Of a stretch of 64,000 bases of DNA, positions 8,180-17,611 are shown one piece after another. The translations under genes were made by a program, and so were the position numbers. Where the stretch lies: contig NZ_CANSMR010000016.1 of the NCBI RefSeq assembly GCF_947648125.1, forward strand, positions 62,001-126,000, given 5' to 3'. Source of the stretch: an uncultured Bradyrhizobium sp. Its GTDB lineage: Bacteria > Pseudomonadota > Alphaproteobacteria > Rhizobiales > Xanthobacteraceae. How positions within the stretch are numbered: position 1 is the first letter of the stretch; every line of letters begins with the position of its first letter. The notes beneath the pieces are model-generated. The model was not told where the DNA came from. It ran no database searches and was given only the letters and a program-made list of their open reading frames with translations.

Positions 8180-8890
8180 TCAGTGCGGTTCGCTGCCGCA
8201 TTCGAGCGGCATCGGCAGGCTGCCTCGCGGCGCGAAAGACGGATCCGCCGGCGATGGGCGCGACGACAGGTAGGCAGCCACCGCCTTCACGTCGTCCTCT
8301 GTGAGGAGGCTCGCAACGATCTGCATGCAATCGGGAGCGAGCGCGGTCCGCGTGCCGTAGCGCCAGCCGCCGAGTTGTCCGCTGATATAGGCCGCGCGCA
8401 GGCCAAGCAGGCCCGGGATGCCGGGCTCCATGCCGCCCAATGCCTGACCATGACAGGCCGAACAGGGCGGAATGCCGTGCTGTGGGTCGCCGTTCTTCAC
8501 GATCGCTTCGCCGCGCGCCAGGATCTCCTTGCTGTCGACCGGCGGGACCGGCGGCGGAAATGCCGGCCGGAGCGACGCGAAATACTCGGCGATCTTCTTC
8601 AGGTAATCGTCGGTCTGAAACTCCAGCAGATAGTTCATCGGCGGATATTTCCGCCGCCCGTCCCTGAACGCGATCAGCTGGTTATAGAGGTAGCCGGCTG
8701 GCTTGCCGGCGAGACGCGGAAAATAGACGTCGCTGGTGCCCTCACCTTCGGCGCCGTGACAAGGCGCGCAGGCGAGGACGCGTGCGGCTATGGTATCGGG
8801 TGCACGCTCCGCGGTTTGCGATTGCGCCGCACCGATCGGCAATACAACCCAGGCAAGAAACCCAAGAAGCGGTATCAGGCGATGCGCCAC
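8180..8890 (-). CDS. Periplasmic dihaem cytochrome c (c4-like)
   Basis: The 236-residue product has a signal peptide (cleavage near AAQSQ) and two CXXCH sites, CAPCH (C41/C44/H45) and CSACH (C143/C146/H147), in two tandem class I cytochrome c domains. This is the cytochrome c4 plan. It is the first gene of the respiratory cluster, and the FixK-type palindrome centred ~95 bases upstream of its start probably controls it. With its neighbours the cluster encodes seven c-type haem sites. Confidence 0.87.
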   Translation of the reverse strand: MAHRLIPLLGFLAWVVLPIGAAQSQTAERAPDTIAARVLACAPCHGAEGEGTSDVYFPRLAGKPAGYLYNQLIAFRDGRRKYPPMNYLLEFQTDDYLKKIAEYFASLRPAFPPPVPPVDSKEILARGEAIVKNGDPQHGIPPCSACHGQALGGMEPGIPGLLGLRAAYISGQLGGWRYGTRTALAPDCMQIVASLLTEDDVKAVAAYLSSRPSPADPSFAPRGSLPMPLECGSEPH

Positions 8891-8978
8891 AACTCACCCC
8901 CAGCGCGACGACGATGGGCAATTACTCGCACACAGCCGAACAGGAGGCAACGAAGTGCACCACTTCGACGCATCGCAT

Positions 8979-8992
8979 TTGATTTAGATCAA
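8979..8992 (-). promoter_or_regulatory. FixK/FNR-type palindrome upstream of the oxidase cluster
   Basis: TTGATTTAGATCAA is a perfect TTGAT-N4-ATCAA palindrome, the consensus for FNR/FixK/Anr activators. It lies between the hisI stop and the first cytochrome gene, ~88 bases before that start codon. That distance suits activation from about -41 with a ~47-base leader. It predicts induction at low oxygen. Confidence 0.72.
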
Positions 8993-8996
8993 CGCT

Positions 8997-9425
8997 CTAT
9001 TTGCGGTAGACCTGCGCCGGATCGAACAGCCGGTCTGCATCGACGAATGACAAGCTAATGTCACCGCCCTCGTTCTTCACGGCGCGATAGAAGCAGGAGC
9101 GCCGTCCGGTGTGGCAGGCCGCGCCGATCTGCTCGACCTTGATCCACACCGCGTCCTGATCGCAATCCATCCGGATCTCGATCACGCGCTGGGTCTGGCC
9201 CGAGCTCTCGCCCTTGCGCCACAGCGCATTGCGCGAGCGGCTGAAGTACCAGCCTTCGCCGGTCGCGATCGTCTTGCGCAGGGCTTCGTCGTTCATATGC
9301 GCGACCATCAGCACATCGCCGGTCGCGGCATCGGTCGCGACGCAGGTCACAAGACCTGCCGCGTCGAATTTGGGCTGGAAGGCCAGCCCCTCTTCGCGGT
9401 CGTGATCGTGGGTCGATGCGGACAC
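8997..9425 (-). CDS. hisI: Phosphoribosyl-AMP cyclohydrolase
   Basis: HisI opens the purine ring of phosphoribosyl-AMP in histidine biosynthesis. The 142-residue product shows the family blocks [22 protein letters not shown](S/T)SG, and the metal-binding MDCDQDA with [13 protein letters not shown] chose the GTG at 9425, which has a GCGAGG ribosome site and gives a typical length; the frame back to 9566 overlaps folE. No HisE (phosphoribosyl-ATP pyrophosphatase) domain is fused. It is 28 bases downstream of folE and probably co-transcribed. Confidence 0.95.
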   Translation of the reverse strand: MSASTHDHDREEGLAFQPKFDAAGLVTCVATDAATGDVLMVAHMNDEALRKTIATGEGWYFSRSRNALWRKGESSGQTQRVIEIRMDCDQDAVWIKVEQIGAACHTGRRSCFYRAVKNEGGDISLSFVDADRLFDPAQVYRK

Positions 9426-9453
9426 GGAAAACCTCGCTTGGGAAAATGCGAGG

Positions 9454-10134
9454 TTACCGGTTCGGTCCTCGCACCAGGGACAGGAAACGCTGCTGCTCCG
9501 CCGGATTGTCGCGGAACATGCCGGTGAAGCGGCTGGTGAAGGTCGAGGCGCCATGCTTGGCGACACCGCGCACCGACATGCAGGTATGCTCCGCCTCGAT
9601 CAGCACCGCAACGCCACGGGGCTTCAGCACCTCGTCGATCGCGGCAGCGACCTGCGCGGTGAGATGCTCCTGGGTCTGCAGGCGGCGGGCGAAGATATCG
9701 GTCAGCCGCGCCAGCTTGGAGAGGCCCACGACGCGCTCCACCGGCGTGTAGGCGATATGCGCCTTGCCGTAGAACGGCATCATGTGATGTTCGCACTGCG
9801 AGGTGAATTCGATATCGCGGACCAGGACGAAATCGTCGTAGCCGGCGGTCTCGCCGAAGGTGCGGTTCAGCACCTCGGCCGGGCACTGATGATAGCCCTG
9901 ATAGAGCTCGTCATAGGCCTCGACGACGCGGCGCGGCGTGTCGAGCAGGCCCTCGCGGCCGGTATTCTCGCCGATATAGGCGAGCAGCGTCTTCACGGCG
10001 TCCTCGGCCTCCGCCCGCGACGGGCGCGGCTGGTCGGCACGGACGGCCGCCGCCAGGAATTCTGAAGGGTCGAGCTCGCTGGCCTTCGCATCGGCCGGCT
10101 TGTTGGCGCGAATCGGTTTGATCAAGGCGTCCAT
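9454..10134 (-). CDS. folE: GTP cyclohydrolase I
   Basis: FolE converts GTP to 7,8-dihydroneopterin triphosphate, the first step of tetrahydrofolate synthesis. The 226-residue product carries the zinc and active-site motifs [10 protein letters not shown] and [11 protein letters not shown], and RDIEF and [10 protein letters not shown]. The start ATG at 10134 follows a GAAGA-type ribosome site. It is divergent from the NifU-like gene at 10374, leaving ~240 bases for two promoters. The N-terminal ~35 residues are a non-conserved Ala/Lys/Asp-rich extension, common in alphaproteobacterial FolE. Confidence 0.96.
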   Translation of the reverse strand: MDALIKPIRANKPADAKASELDPSEFLAAAVRADQPRPSRAEAEDAVKTLLAYIGENTGREGLLDTPRRVVEAYDELYQGYHQCPAEVLNRTFGETAGYDDFVLVRDIEFTSQCEHHMMPFYGKAHIAYTPVERVVGLSKLARLTDIFARRLQTQEHLTAQVAAAIDEVLKPRGVAVLIEAEHTCMSVRGVAKHGASTFTSRFTGMFRDNPAEQQRFLSLVRGPNR

Positions 10135-10373
10135 GTCTTCTCCGTTCGACCGGCCAGGCATTTGCCTTTGGGCCGGATGTGTCACCGGGCAGACGGGGCG
10201 GATCATCGAACCGCCGGGCGCCTGAGTCCCATCTTTGTACCATCGCCGCGGCGCAAGTGGCCCGCAGTGGAAGCATAGCCGGGCTATGTTTCGGACGATG
10301 CCGTTCATATATAGGACGGTGAGACCCAGCCGCCAAGAGCGCCCGGCGCAGCCGGAACCAGGCATCTGCCCCC

Positions 10374-10820
10374 ATGCTGAACGACATTTATAACAAGCGG
10401 ATCATTGAGTTGGCCGGCAATATTCCGCGCCTCGGACGGCTGGCCGAGCCGGACGCCAGTGCCACCGCCCATTCGAAATTGTGCGGTTCGACCGTCAAGG
10501 TCGACCTCAAGATGGACGGCCCTGTGGTGACGGACTTCGCCCATGACGTGAAGGCCTGCGCGCTCGGCCAGGCGTCCTCCTCGATCATGGCGAGCCATGT
10601 GGTGGGGTCGACCGCGGACGAGCTGCGTGAATTGCGCGAGACCGTCCGCAAGATGCTGAAGGAAAATGGCCAGCCTCCGCAGGGCGGCAAATGGGCCGAC
10701 ATCGCGCTGCTCGAGCCGGTGCGCGACTACAAGGCCCGCCATGCCTCCACCCTGTTGACCTTCGATGCCGTGGTCGATGCGATCGGCCAGATCGAGGCCA
10801 AGGCAAGGCAGCCGGCGTAA
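10374..10820 (+). CDS. NifU/SufU-like iron-sulfur scaffold protein
   Basis: The 148-residue protein matches the NifU N-terminal (IscU/SufU) fold, beginning [20 protein letters not shown]. It has a Cys in [12 protein letters not shown] and another in [16 protein letters not shown], with the Cys set of classic IscU only partly visible. The family assembles or carries Fe-S clusters. This subtype occurs widely in Rhizobiales away from the suf operon and its role is not settled. It is divergently transcribed from folE and convergent with the secreted ClpP-like gene. Confidence 0.82.
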   Translation: MLNDIYNKRIIELAGNIPRLGRLAEPDASATAHSKLCGSTVKVDLKMDGPVVTDFAHDVKACALGQASSSIMASHVVGSTADELRELRETVRKMLKENGQPPQGGKWADIALLEPVRDYKARHASTLLTFDAVVDAIGQIEAKARQPA

Positions 10821-10842
10821 GCCCGGCTGCCAGCCCCAAACC

Positions 10843-11760
10843 TTACTGCGACGGCTGGACCGGCGCCGGCGCTGCGGTGCCGCCGGTCGGCACCACAGCC
10901 TCGGCGGTCTTGGTCGCCTTCCCGACTTGCGGCAGTGCCTCACCTTCCATCGCGCTACTGACGAAGCGATCGCCGTTCTTCGGCTTCGCCTCGGCGATCG
11001 GGATGGCGTTGTCCTGCCGCGGCAGCACGTCGGCAACCGCGTCCGTGGTGACGAGATTGGTCACCCGCAATTCGGCCGCCGACAATTCGTGCAAATCTTC
11101 CCACGGGGGCACGCTGAGTGCGAGCGACAACAGCTCACCCGCGCCACCCATATCGAAGGTGTATTTGGCAAGACGGCCGATATCGCGCTCGACGATCATC
11201 AGGTCCTGCGCGGTGTAGCTGGCCGCCTTGGCGTCGTCGGCGCGGTCGCCCATCCAGATCTGATGCACCCGGATGTGCGCGGCCGGTGGCACATAGCGCG
11301 TCTTGCCCGACAACAGCAGGAACACGCACATCGACTCGCAATAGGCATCCGGCAGCACACTGGCACGGTCGCCCTGCGCAGCCAGATTGACGACGCTGGT
11401 GCCGACCGTGGTCAGCGCGCCGAGACCGCGGAAGCGGCGGCCGAGCGCGATCGCGTCGTTGACCGAGCCGCCGCTGGAGTCGAGCACAATGGTGGCGCCG
11501 CCAAGCTGGCGGCCGCGCGCGAACTCGTCGAATTCCTTGGGGCTGTCGGCCGTGATGATGCCGACCGCCGACACCCAGCCGCGGCAATTCGGCTGGCATG
11601 CGATCCAGCTGAATTTCATCGGCAGCTTGCGTTCTTCGAGGGTCGAGCTGGTCTGCGTGGAGTTCCCCGCCCATGTGACGGTGCCGGAAATCGCGAGGCA
11701 AACGGCAACGACGCCGGTGAGCACCCAACTGCGCAGCGAAAGCGAGTTCTCGAGCCTCAA
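10843..11760 (-). CDS. Secreted ClpP-like protein with CxSxC motif (paralogue 1)
   Basis: A TTG start at 11760 preceded by GGGGGAAGGA gives 305 residues, with one N-terminal hydrophobic segment (SWVLTGVVAVCLAISG) as signal or anchor. The body resembles the ClpP/crotonase fold: DSSGGSVNDAIALGRRF, then CESMC, whose Ser falls where ClpP has its nucleophile, then RVHQIW with a candidate His. The C-terminus is Ala/Pro-rich. It shares this plan with the protein at 14001. Substrate and activity are unknown; a periplasmic peptidase is inferred. Confidence 0.75.
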   Translation of the reverse strand: MRLENSLSLRSWVLTGVVAVCLAISGTVTWAGNSTQTSSTLEERKLPMKFSWIACQPNCRGWVSAVGIITADSPKEFDEFARGRQLGGATIVLDSSGGSVNDAIALGRRFRGLGALTTVGTSVVNLAAQGDRASVLPDAYCESMCVFLLLSGKTRYVPPAAHIRVHQIWMGDRADDAKAASYTAQDLMIVERDIGRLAKYTFDMGGAGELLSLALSVPPWEDLHELSAAELRVTNLVTTDAVADVLPRQDNAIPIAEAKPKNGDRFVSSAMEGEALPQVGKATKTAEAVVPTGGTAAPAPVQPSQ

Positions 11761-12000
11761 TTTGGTTCCTTCCCCCAAGCCCTTGGTGATGCGAGCGGTG
11801 GCAATGGCCCCATGGCAACGCGCCACGAATCCGTCATCGGCGCGCAATGGGGACGGTAGCGTTGCTGATCTGGACCGTCCATAGGACCCTTGCTGCACCG
11901 CGACCAGGGCTGTGCGATAATAATGAACTGTGGCGTAAATATCTGCAATTGAACAGTTCCTTGGCTTGGAACCCCCGCAAGATTACGTACATACTTGCGT

Positions 12001-12354
12001 ATGTCTCCGACCGATCGCTCGACTACACACCATCCGCGATGCACGGACTGTGCCAGCACCATGCGCCGCATGCCGCGCAATTTCGGCCGCGCCTTGATCT
12101 GGATCTACCGGCACTCGCTGTCGCCGCTGGTCGGCTACAACTGCCGGCATCTGCCGACCTGCTCGGTCTATGGCGATGAGGCGATCGAGCGCTTCGGACT
12201 ATGGGCCGGCGGATGGATGACGCTGGCAAGATTGCTGCGCTGCCAGCCCTGGGGAACCTCCGGCATCGATAATGTCCCGCAGGCGGAGCCGCTCGGGGCT
12301 CACTGGTATCTGCCCTGGCGCTACGGCCGCTGGCGCGGCGTCAACGACAGTTGA
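12001..12354 (+). CDS. yidD: Membrane protein insertion efficiency factor YidD
   Basis: The core matches YidD: IWIYRHSLSPLVGYNCRHLP, TCSVYGDEAIERFG, then RLLRCQPWGTSGIDNVP. YidD is a small inner-face protein that assists YidC-dependent insertion. In many bacteria it lies between rnpA and yidC, but here it stands alone. The product is 117 residues from the ATG at 12001; starts at TTG 11995 or an internal ATG at 12061 are possible, and the first ~20 residues are not conserved. The three conserved Cys (in NCRHLPTC and RC) are present. Confidence 0.88.
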   Translation: MSPTDRSTTHHPRCTDCASTMRRMPRNFGRALIWIYRHSLSPLVGYNCRHLPTCSVYGDEAIERFGLWAGGWMTLARLLRCQPWGTSGIDNVPQAEPLGAHWYLPWRYGRWRGVNDS

Positions 12355-12468
12355 TCGATTACTGCGGCGCTCCTGAGCGCGGCGCGCATTGCTGTCCGGC
12401 GGAACTGTGGCGATACTTGGCGCATTGTTTCATTGCCCGCATGGGATCCCCTCGGGGAGGAAACAACA

Positions 12469-12636
12469 ATGCGCTGGAAACTCAGCCACAACGGTCACGA
12501 TCCCCGGCAGATCGATTTGCTGGCCGTGCTTGCCCTGCTCGTCATGATCGTTGCCGCCTACGGCTACTTCACCCACAATCCGAACAAGCCGAGCACGACG
12601 GCATTCATAGTGCCCAGCCAGAGCGTGAAGTGGTGA
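12469..12636 (+). CDS. Small single-pass membrane protein, unknown function
   Basis: The 55-residue product starts at an ATG 9 bases after a GGGGAGG ribosome site. It has a short charged N-terminus (MRWKLSHNGHDPRQID), one hydrophobic helix (LLAVLALLVMIVAAYGYF) and a polar tail of ~20 residues. I do not recognise a family. It follows yidD by 114 bases. The strong ribosome site and clean topology support it as a real gene. Confidence 0.6.
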   Translation: MRWKLSHNGHDPRQIDLLAVLALLVMIVAAYGYFTHNPNKPSTTAFIVPSQSVKW

Positions 12637-12743
12637 CGCGCCACGCGTCCCTCACAGGCTAGCGCCAGAACCAGAAGCCGCGCCACGACTCGCGCGAGCG
12701 GCATGGGCGCAGATTCGCGGAAAACCGCCTTAAGGCAAGAAGC

Positions 12744-13907
12744 TCACTCGGCTGCGGCAGCGCGCGCCGTCTGGCGCGGCCGCGTGATCACCACAACCGC
12801 AAGGGCCGCCGCGACGAAGGCCGTGGCCACATAGCCCGCGCTGTAGAGCCATTCGCGCGCGAACAGCAATCCGCCGATCGCGGAGCCGATGGCCTGGCCG
12901 ATATACAGCACCGAGGTATTGAGCGAGACCGACGCCGACGCGAGCGTCGGCGCCGCGCCGACCAGGCGCACCTGCTGCATCGAATTGGTCGACGCGAAGC
13001 CGAGGCCCCAGACCGCAACCGAGGCGGCCATCAATGCGTAGGCACCGGCGCTCAGGGCCCAGCCGGCCACGCCGGCGAGCAGCAGCACGGTGAACAGCAC
13101 CGACGTCTTCCAGGCGCCCCAGGAATCCACGATGCGGGTCGCGATCGCAATGCCGACGAACCCGAAGATGCCGTACAGCGCGAACACGATGCCGACAGCG
13201 TCCGCGTTGGCGCCGGTCAATTTGCCGAGCAGCGGCCCCATGAAGGTGAACACCACGAACTGGCCGGACATCTGCAACGTCGTGATCGACAGCAGCAGGA
13301 TGACGGTCGGATTGCCGCCGAGATCGGCCCAGGTCCTCAAGTCGACCGGCGCGCCATGCAATCCGCCCGGCAACCGCCACCACAGCAGCAGGCAGCTCAG
13401 GAGCCCGGTCAGCGCGATCGCGCCATAGGTCGTGCGAAAACCGTAACGGCTTGCGATGAAGGTGATCAACGGCAGCCCGATCGCGGCGGCGAGCGACCAG
13501 CCGAGGAAGATATAGGCGATCGTGCTGCCGCGCTTCTCCACCGGCACGATCAGTGCCGCGGTGCCGGCCGCCTGTGGCGTGTAGAGGACACCGACCGCGA
13601 GCATCACGAGGCGGATGATCAACAGGCTGTCGTAGTCCGGCGCGAAAGCAGATGCCGCGTTGGTCAGCGTCAGCACCAGCAGCGTCGCCGTCAGCAGCGC
13701 GCGCCGTTCGAACCGGCTGGTCAGCCACGCCGTCACCGGCGAGCCGACGCACAGCACGATCGCGCCGAAGGTGATCAGGAGACCCGCGGCGTGGATCGTG
13801 ACGCCGAGCCCGCTCGACAGCTCCGCCAGCATGCCGGCCGGCGCCAGCACCGAGCAGCCGGTGACGATATTGCCGAGCATCAATGCGGTGGGAGCGAAGC
13901 GTTTCAC
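12744..13907 (-). CDS. MFS transporter (DHA1/AraJ-like efflux)
   Basis: The 387-residue protein has twelve predicted membrane helices. After the second helix is the MFS loop (GSPVTAWLTSRFERR), and GWSLAAAIGLPL forms motif C-like glycine-rich sequence in helix 5. The arrangement fits sugar or drug efflux members of the DHA1 group, exporting small molecules with proton antiport; the substrate cannot be read. The start is GTG. A TGCAT-rich stretch and a tandem repeat lie upstream (13935-13984) and may be an operator. No regulator gene is adjacent. Confidence 0.88.
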   Translation of the reverse strand: MKRFAPTALMLGNIVTGCSVLAPAGMLAELSSGLGVTIHAAGLLITFGAIVLCVGSPVTAWLTSRFERRALLTATLLVLTLTNAASAFAPDYDSLLIIRLVMLAVGVLYTPQAAGTAALIVPVEKRGSTIAYIFLGWSLAAAIGLPLITFIASRYGFRTTYGAIALTGLLSCLLLWWRLPGGLHGAPVDLRTWADLGGNPTVILLLSITTLQMSGQFVVFTFMGPLLGKLTGANADAVGIVFALYGIFGFVGIAIATRIVDSWGAWKTSVLFTVLLLAGVAGWALSAGAYALMAASVAVWGLGFASTNSMQQVRLVGAAPTLASASVSLNTSVLYIGQAIGSAIGGLLFAREWLYSAGYVATAFVAAALAVVVITRPRQTARAAAAE

Positions 13908-13958
13908 GCCGCGTTGTTAGCAGACCCCGAAATCAATGCAACTGCATCTAAATGCATA

Positions 13959-13984
13959 GCACGTGATCGATGGCACGTGATCGA
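13959..13984. repeat. Tandem 12-base repeat upstream of MFS gene
   Basis: GCACGTGATCGA occurs twice, separated by TG, so the unit repeats every 14 bases. It is preceded at 13936-13956 by three ATGCA/TGCAT elements. It lies in the leader of the MFS gene and beyond the end of the secreted ClpP-like gene (14001). It could be a regulator site; it could also be chance microduplication. Confidence 0.45.
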
Positions 13985-14000
13985 ATAGCGCCTCTTGCGC

Positions 14001-15302
14001 TCACGGCGCCGGCGATGCGGCCGGCCCCGCGTTGACGCTCGGCGACACGGCGGTCGGCAACGGGCTCGCCGGCTTCGGGCCAGCGCTCGTTTCCGGGCAC
14101 GACGCCAGCAGCTGCGTCCAGCCCTGCTCCAGCCCGGTCGTGTCGATATCGAATGTCGTGAAGTCGGGCTTGAGATCGGACTTGAGATCCGCCTTGGGAT
14201 CTGACTTGCCGTCCGACGACGGCGTGCTTTCGCCGATCTGCAGATGCGCGACCGCCAGCATCGCCTTGACGATGTCCGAGGTCACCGGATCACTCCAGAC
14301 CTCGTATTTGCCGAACCGCGCCGGCAACCTGCCGAACGCGACGGTTCTGGTGGCGCCGGCCATCATCACCACCGTGCTTTTGCCGGCGGCGCCCTCGTCG
14401 AACTCGCGCACGAACATCAGCCGCCCGCGATCCTTGCTCTCGCAGAACAGGCGCCACTCCATCATGCGGAACGAGCTGCCGTCGCCCTTCTTCTGCTGCG
14501 CGATCTTGCGGACATAGGGCCGGGTTTCCTTCTCCACCGCCCATAGTGTTTCCGGCAGCGGCCGCGTATCGATTCCGAATCGATAGAGTTCCGGCCGCGT
14601 CAGCACGTGCAGGTTCTCGAACTTCACGGTCCGGATCAGCTCGCTGAGCTCATGGCTGATTCCCATCGCCGCGAGGAACAGGTTGCGGTCGCGATCGGCA
14701 CTGACCATCTCGCGCCGCCTGAAATCGGCGACGACCTGCGGCGGCGGATGGCCGTGGACCACGAACATCAGCCTGGAGTTATGCACAGCGAGCACCGAGT
14801 CGGGCGCCACTTCACGGTTGGTCGCGCCCACGAACAGATAGGCGCAGGCCGAAACGCACATCGCGTTGCGCGTGGTGAGTTCGGCCTCGACCTCGCCTTT
14901 CACAGCCTTGATCTTCTGGCAGGCGGCGTCGATCTCAGTGCCCGCGGAACAGGCCGGCACGCTGGTGCGACCGACCCGGGCAATCGCCTTGCGTGCACGC
15001 AGAAACCGCGCGATCGCATAGGACTGCTCGACGTTTCCGCCCGGCGAATGAAGGTAGATCGGAAGCTGCGGGTCCTTGACGGCAAGCAGGAAGCTGCGAA
15101 TCCGCGCCGCGGCATTCCGATCGATCTCGCCTTCGATCGCGATCCAGCGATCGCAACCGGCGCCGCAGGCATTCGCCGGTCCCTTGGCGAGGTAGATGGT
15201 CAGCCTCTTCGCAAACCCGGCCTTCTCGACCGGTGTTTCTTCCGCCCGCAAGACGCCCGGGACCAGAAGCAACGCCACGAAAAGCAGGAGACGAGAAAAC
15301 AT
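14001..15302 (-). CDS. Secreted ClpP-like protein with CxSxC motif (paralogue 2)
   Basis: From the ATG at 15302 (AAGG upstream) the 433-residue product has a clear signal peptide, MFSRLLLFVALLLVPGVLRA. The ClpP-like core has YLHSPGGNVEQSYAIARFL, then CVSAC with the putative nucleophile Ser between two Cys, then LAVHNSRLM. The C-terminal ~200 residues are a separate region with a repeated acidic/Lys stretch (SDPKADLKSDLKPDF) and a Pro/Ala tail. It is a longer relative of the protein at 10843. It is divergent from thrS. An ATG at 15338 is in frame but lacks a ribosome site. Confidence 0.75.
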   Translation of the reverse strand: MFSRLLLFVALLLVPGVLRAEETPVEKAGFAKRLTIYLAKGPANACGAGCDRWIAIEGEIDRNAAARIRSFLLAVKDPQLPIYLHSPGGNVEQSYAIARFLRARKAIARVGRTSVPACSAGTEIDAACQKIKAVKGEVEAELTTRNAMCVSACAYLFVGATNREVAPDSVLAVHNSRLMFVVHGHPPPQVVADFRRREMVSADRDRNLFLAAMGISHELSELIRTVKFENLHVLTRPELYRFGIDTRPLPETLWAVEKETRPYVRKIAQQKKGDGSSFRMMEWRLFCESKDRGRLMFVREFDEGAAGKSTVVMMAGATRTVAFGRLPARFGKYEVWSDPVTSDIVKAMLAVAHLQIGESTPSSDGKSDPKADLKSDLKPDFTTFDIDTTGLEQGWTQLLASCPETSAGPKPASPLPTAVSPSVNAGPAASPAP

Positions 15303-15447
15303 GAACCTTGCGGAGCGCGATGGCGGGAAAGTGGACATTCGACGTTAAACGATGATCGGCAGCGTCGCAACGCTCGGTGCCGTCACGTGCAGGCGAGCTC
15401 CCCTGAATTCGGTGCGGCTGAAGGCCCATTTTCTTGATATTGCCGGA

Positions 15448-15475
15448 TTGCAGGCGTCAAATCGCCTGCTATACC
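15448..15475 (+). promoter_or_regulatory. Candidate thrS promoter with inverted repeat in the spacer
   Basis: TTGCAG and TATACC are 16 bases apart, a plausible sigma-70 pair, ~55 bases before thrS. The spacer contains a perfect 7-base inverted repeat, GCAGGCG/CGCCTGC with a 6-base gap (15450-15469), a possible operator. Confidence 0.4.
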
Positions 15476-15529
15476 GCTGCTTTCCGCTTACCTGCGCTCG
15501 TTCGCAGGAGTGAGCTACAGGAGACATCG

Positions 15530-17575
15530 ATGGCAGAAACGCCCAAATCCGAGTCCGGATTCCAGTACAGCCTCTCTAACCTCAAGCCCGCAGAACCCGT
15601 GAACAAGATCGCCCTCACCTTCCCTGATGGAGCGAGGCGCGATTTCCCGAAAGGGACCACCGGCCTCGACATCGCCAAAGGCATTTCACCCTCGCTTGCC
15701 AAGCGCACCGTCGCGATGGCGCTCGACGGCACGCTTGCCGACCTCAACGATCCGATCGAAGCAGACGCCAAGATTGAGTTGATCGGCCGTGACGACCCCC
15801 GCGCGCTGGAACTGATCCGGCACGATGCCGCGCATGTGCTCGCCGAAGCCGTGCAGTCGCTGTGGCCGGGCACCCAGGTCACGATCGGCCCGGTGATCGA
15901 GAACGGCTTCTATTACGACTTCTTCCGCAATGAGCCGTTCACCCCGGAAGATTTTGCCGCCATCGAGAAGCGGATGCGCGAGATCGTCGCGCGCGACAAG
16001 CCATTCACCAAGGAAGTCTGGGATCGCGAAAAGACCAAGCAGGTGTTCCGCGACAAGGGCGAGGCCTTCAAGGTCGAGCTGGTCGACACCATTCCCGGCA
16101 ACGAGCCGATCAAGATCTATTTCCAGGGCGACTGGTTCGATCTCTGCCGCGGCCCGCACATGACCTCCACCGGCAAGATCGGCAACGCCTTTAAGCTGAT
16201 GAAGGTGGCCGGCGCCTATTGGCGCGGCGATTCCAACAATCCGATGCTGACCCGCATCTACGGCACAGCATTCGCCAAGCAGGAAGACCTCGACGCTTAC
16301 CTCAAGCAGATCGAGGAAGCCGAGAAGCGCGACCACCGCAAGCTTGGCCGCGAGCTCGACCTGTTCCACTTCCAGGAGGAAGGCCCCGGCGTGGTGTTCT
16401 GGCACCCCAAGGGCTGGACCATCTTCCAGCAGCTGATCGCCTATATGCGGCGCCGGCTGCTCGGCGACTACAGTGAGGTCAATGCGCCGCAGATCCTCGA
16501 CAAGGTGCTGTGGGAGACCTCGGGCCACTGGGACTGGTATCGCGAGAACATGTTCGCGGCCCAGTCCGCCGGCGACGAGGCCGAGGACAAGCGCTGGTTC
16601 GCGCTGAAGCCGATGAACTGCCCGGGCCATGTGCAGATCTTCAAGCACGGGCTGAAGAGCTACCGCGACCTGCCGTTGCGACTCGCCGAGTTCGGCGTCG
16701 TGCATCGCTACGAGCCGTCGGGCGCGATGCACGGCCTGATGCGGGTGCGCGGCTTCACCCAGGACGACGCCCATGTGTTCTGCACCGAACAGCAGCTTGC
16801 CGATGAGTGTCTCAAGATCAACGAGCTGATCCTGTCGACCTACGCCGATTTCGGCTTCGACGGCGAGCTCACGGTCAAGCTCTCGACGCGGCCCGAAAAG
16901 CGGGTCGGCACCGACGAGATGTGGGATCACGCCGAGCGCGTGATGGCGACCGTGCTGTCGGAGATCAAGGCCAAGGGCAGCAACCGGATCCGGACCGAGA
17001 TCAACCCGGGCGAAGGCGCGTTCTACGGGCCGAAGTTCGAGTACGTGCTGCGCGACGCCATCGGCCGCGACTGGCAGTGCGGCACGACCCAGGTCGACTT
17101 CAACCTGCCGGAGCGCTTCGGCGCGTTCTACATCGACCACGACGGCTCGAAGAAGGCGCCGGTCATGGTGCACCGCGCGATCTGCGGTTCGATGGAGCGC
17201 TTCATCGGCATCCTGATCGAGCACTATGCCGGCAACTTCCCGCTCTGGCTGGCGCCGACCCAGCTCGTGGTCACGACCATCACCTCCGAGGGCGACGAGT
17301 ACGCCAAGGTGGTGGCGGCCGCGGCGCGCCGCGCCGGCCTCCGCGTCGAGATCGACCTGCGCAACGAGAAGATCAACTACAAGGTCCGGGAGCACTCGCT
17401 GGCCAAGATCCCGGCCCTGCTGGTCGTCGGCAAGAAGGAAGCCGAGAGCCATTCGGTCTCCGTCCGCCGCCTCGGCAGCGAGCGCCAGACCGTGATGCCG
17501 ACCGATGAGGCGATCGCCGCGTTGGTGGATGAAGCGACGCCGCCGGACGTGAAACGGGCGCGATCGGTCGCCTGA
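15530..17575 (+). CDS. thrS: Threonyl-tRNA synthetase
   Basis: ThrRS charges tRNA-Thr. The 681-residue product has an N-terminal TGS domain ([13 protein letters not shown]), an editing domain with the histidine motif ([12 protein letters not shown]), the class II catalytic core with zinc-ligand [10 protein letters not shown] and [16 protein letters not shown], and a C-terminal anticodon-binding domain (VVGKKEAES). I chose the ATG at 15530, preceded by ACAGGAG; its N-terminus is ~20 residues longer than E. coli ThrRS. A long in-frame extension to 15434 is unlikely. The gene stands alone, followed by a strong hairpin. Confidence 0.97.
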   Translation: MAETPKSESGFQYSLSNLKPAEPVNKIALTFPDGARRDFPKGTTGLDIAKGISPSLAKRTVAMALDGTLADLNDPIEADAKIELIGRDDPRALELIRHDAAHVLAEAVQSLWPGTQVTIGPVIENGFYYDFFRNEPFTPEDFAAIEKRMREIVARDKPFTKEVWDREKTKQVFRDKGEAFKVELVDTIPGNEPIKIYFQGDWFDLCRGPHMTSTGKIGNAFKLMKVAGAYWRGDSNNPMLTRIYGTAFAKQEDLDAYLKQIEEAEKRDHRKLGRELDLFHFQEEGPGVVFWHPKGWTIFQQLIAYMRRRLLGDYSEVNAPQILDKVLWETSGHWDWYRENMFAAQSAGDEAEDKRWFALKPMNCPGHVQIFKHGLKSYRDLPLRLAEFGVVHRYEPSGAMHGLMRVRGFTQDDAHVFCTEQQLADECLKINELILSTYADFGFDGELTVKLSTRPEKRVGTDEMWDHAERVMATVLSEIKAKGSNRIRTEINPGEGAFYGPKFEYVLRDAIGRDWQCGTTQVDFNLPERFGAFYIDHDGSKKAPVMVHRAICGSMERFIGILIEHYAGNFPLWLAPTQLVVTTITSEGDEYAKVVAAAARRAGLRVEIDLRNEKINYKVREHSLAKIPALLVVGKKEAESHSVSVRRLGSERQTVMPTDEAIAALVDEATPPDVKRARSVA

Positions 17576-17611
17576 TCTTCACAATCGGTCTAAACTGGCT
17601 TTCGTCGGCTT

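Noticed and set aside
12640-12705. Short minus-strand peptide antisense to the small membrane protein
   Set aside because: It overlaps the small gene and lacks a ribosome site; likely chance.
15686-17452. 588-residue open frame on the minus strand across thrS
   Set aside because: It is antisense to thrS, which has full motif support; the high GC keeps the opposite frame open. No family motif is seen.
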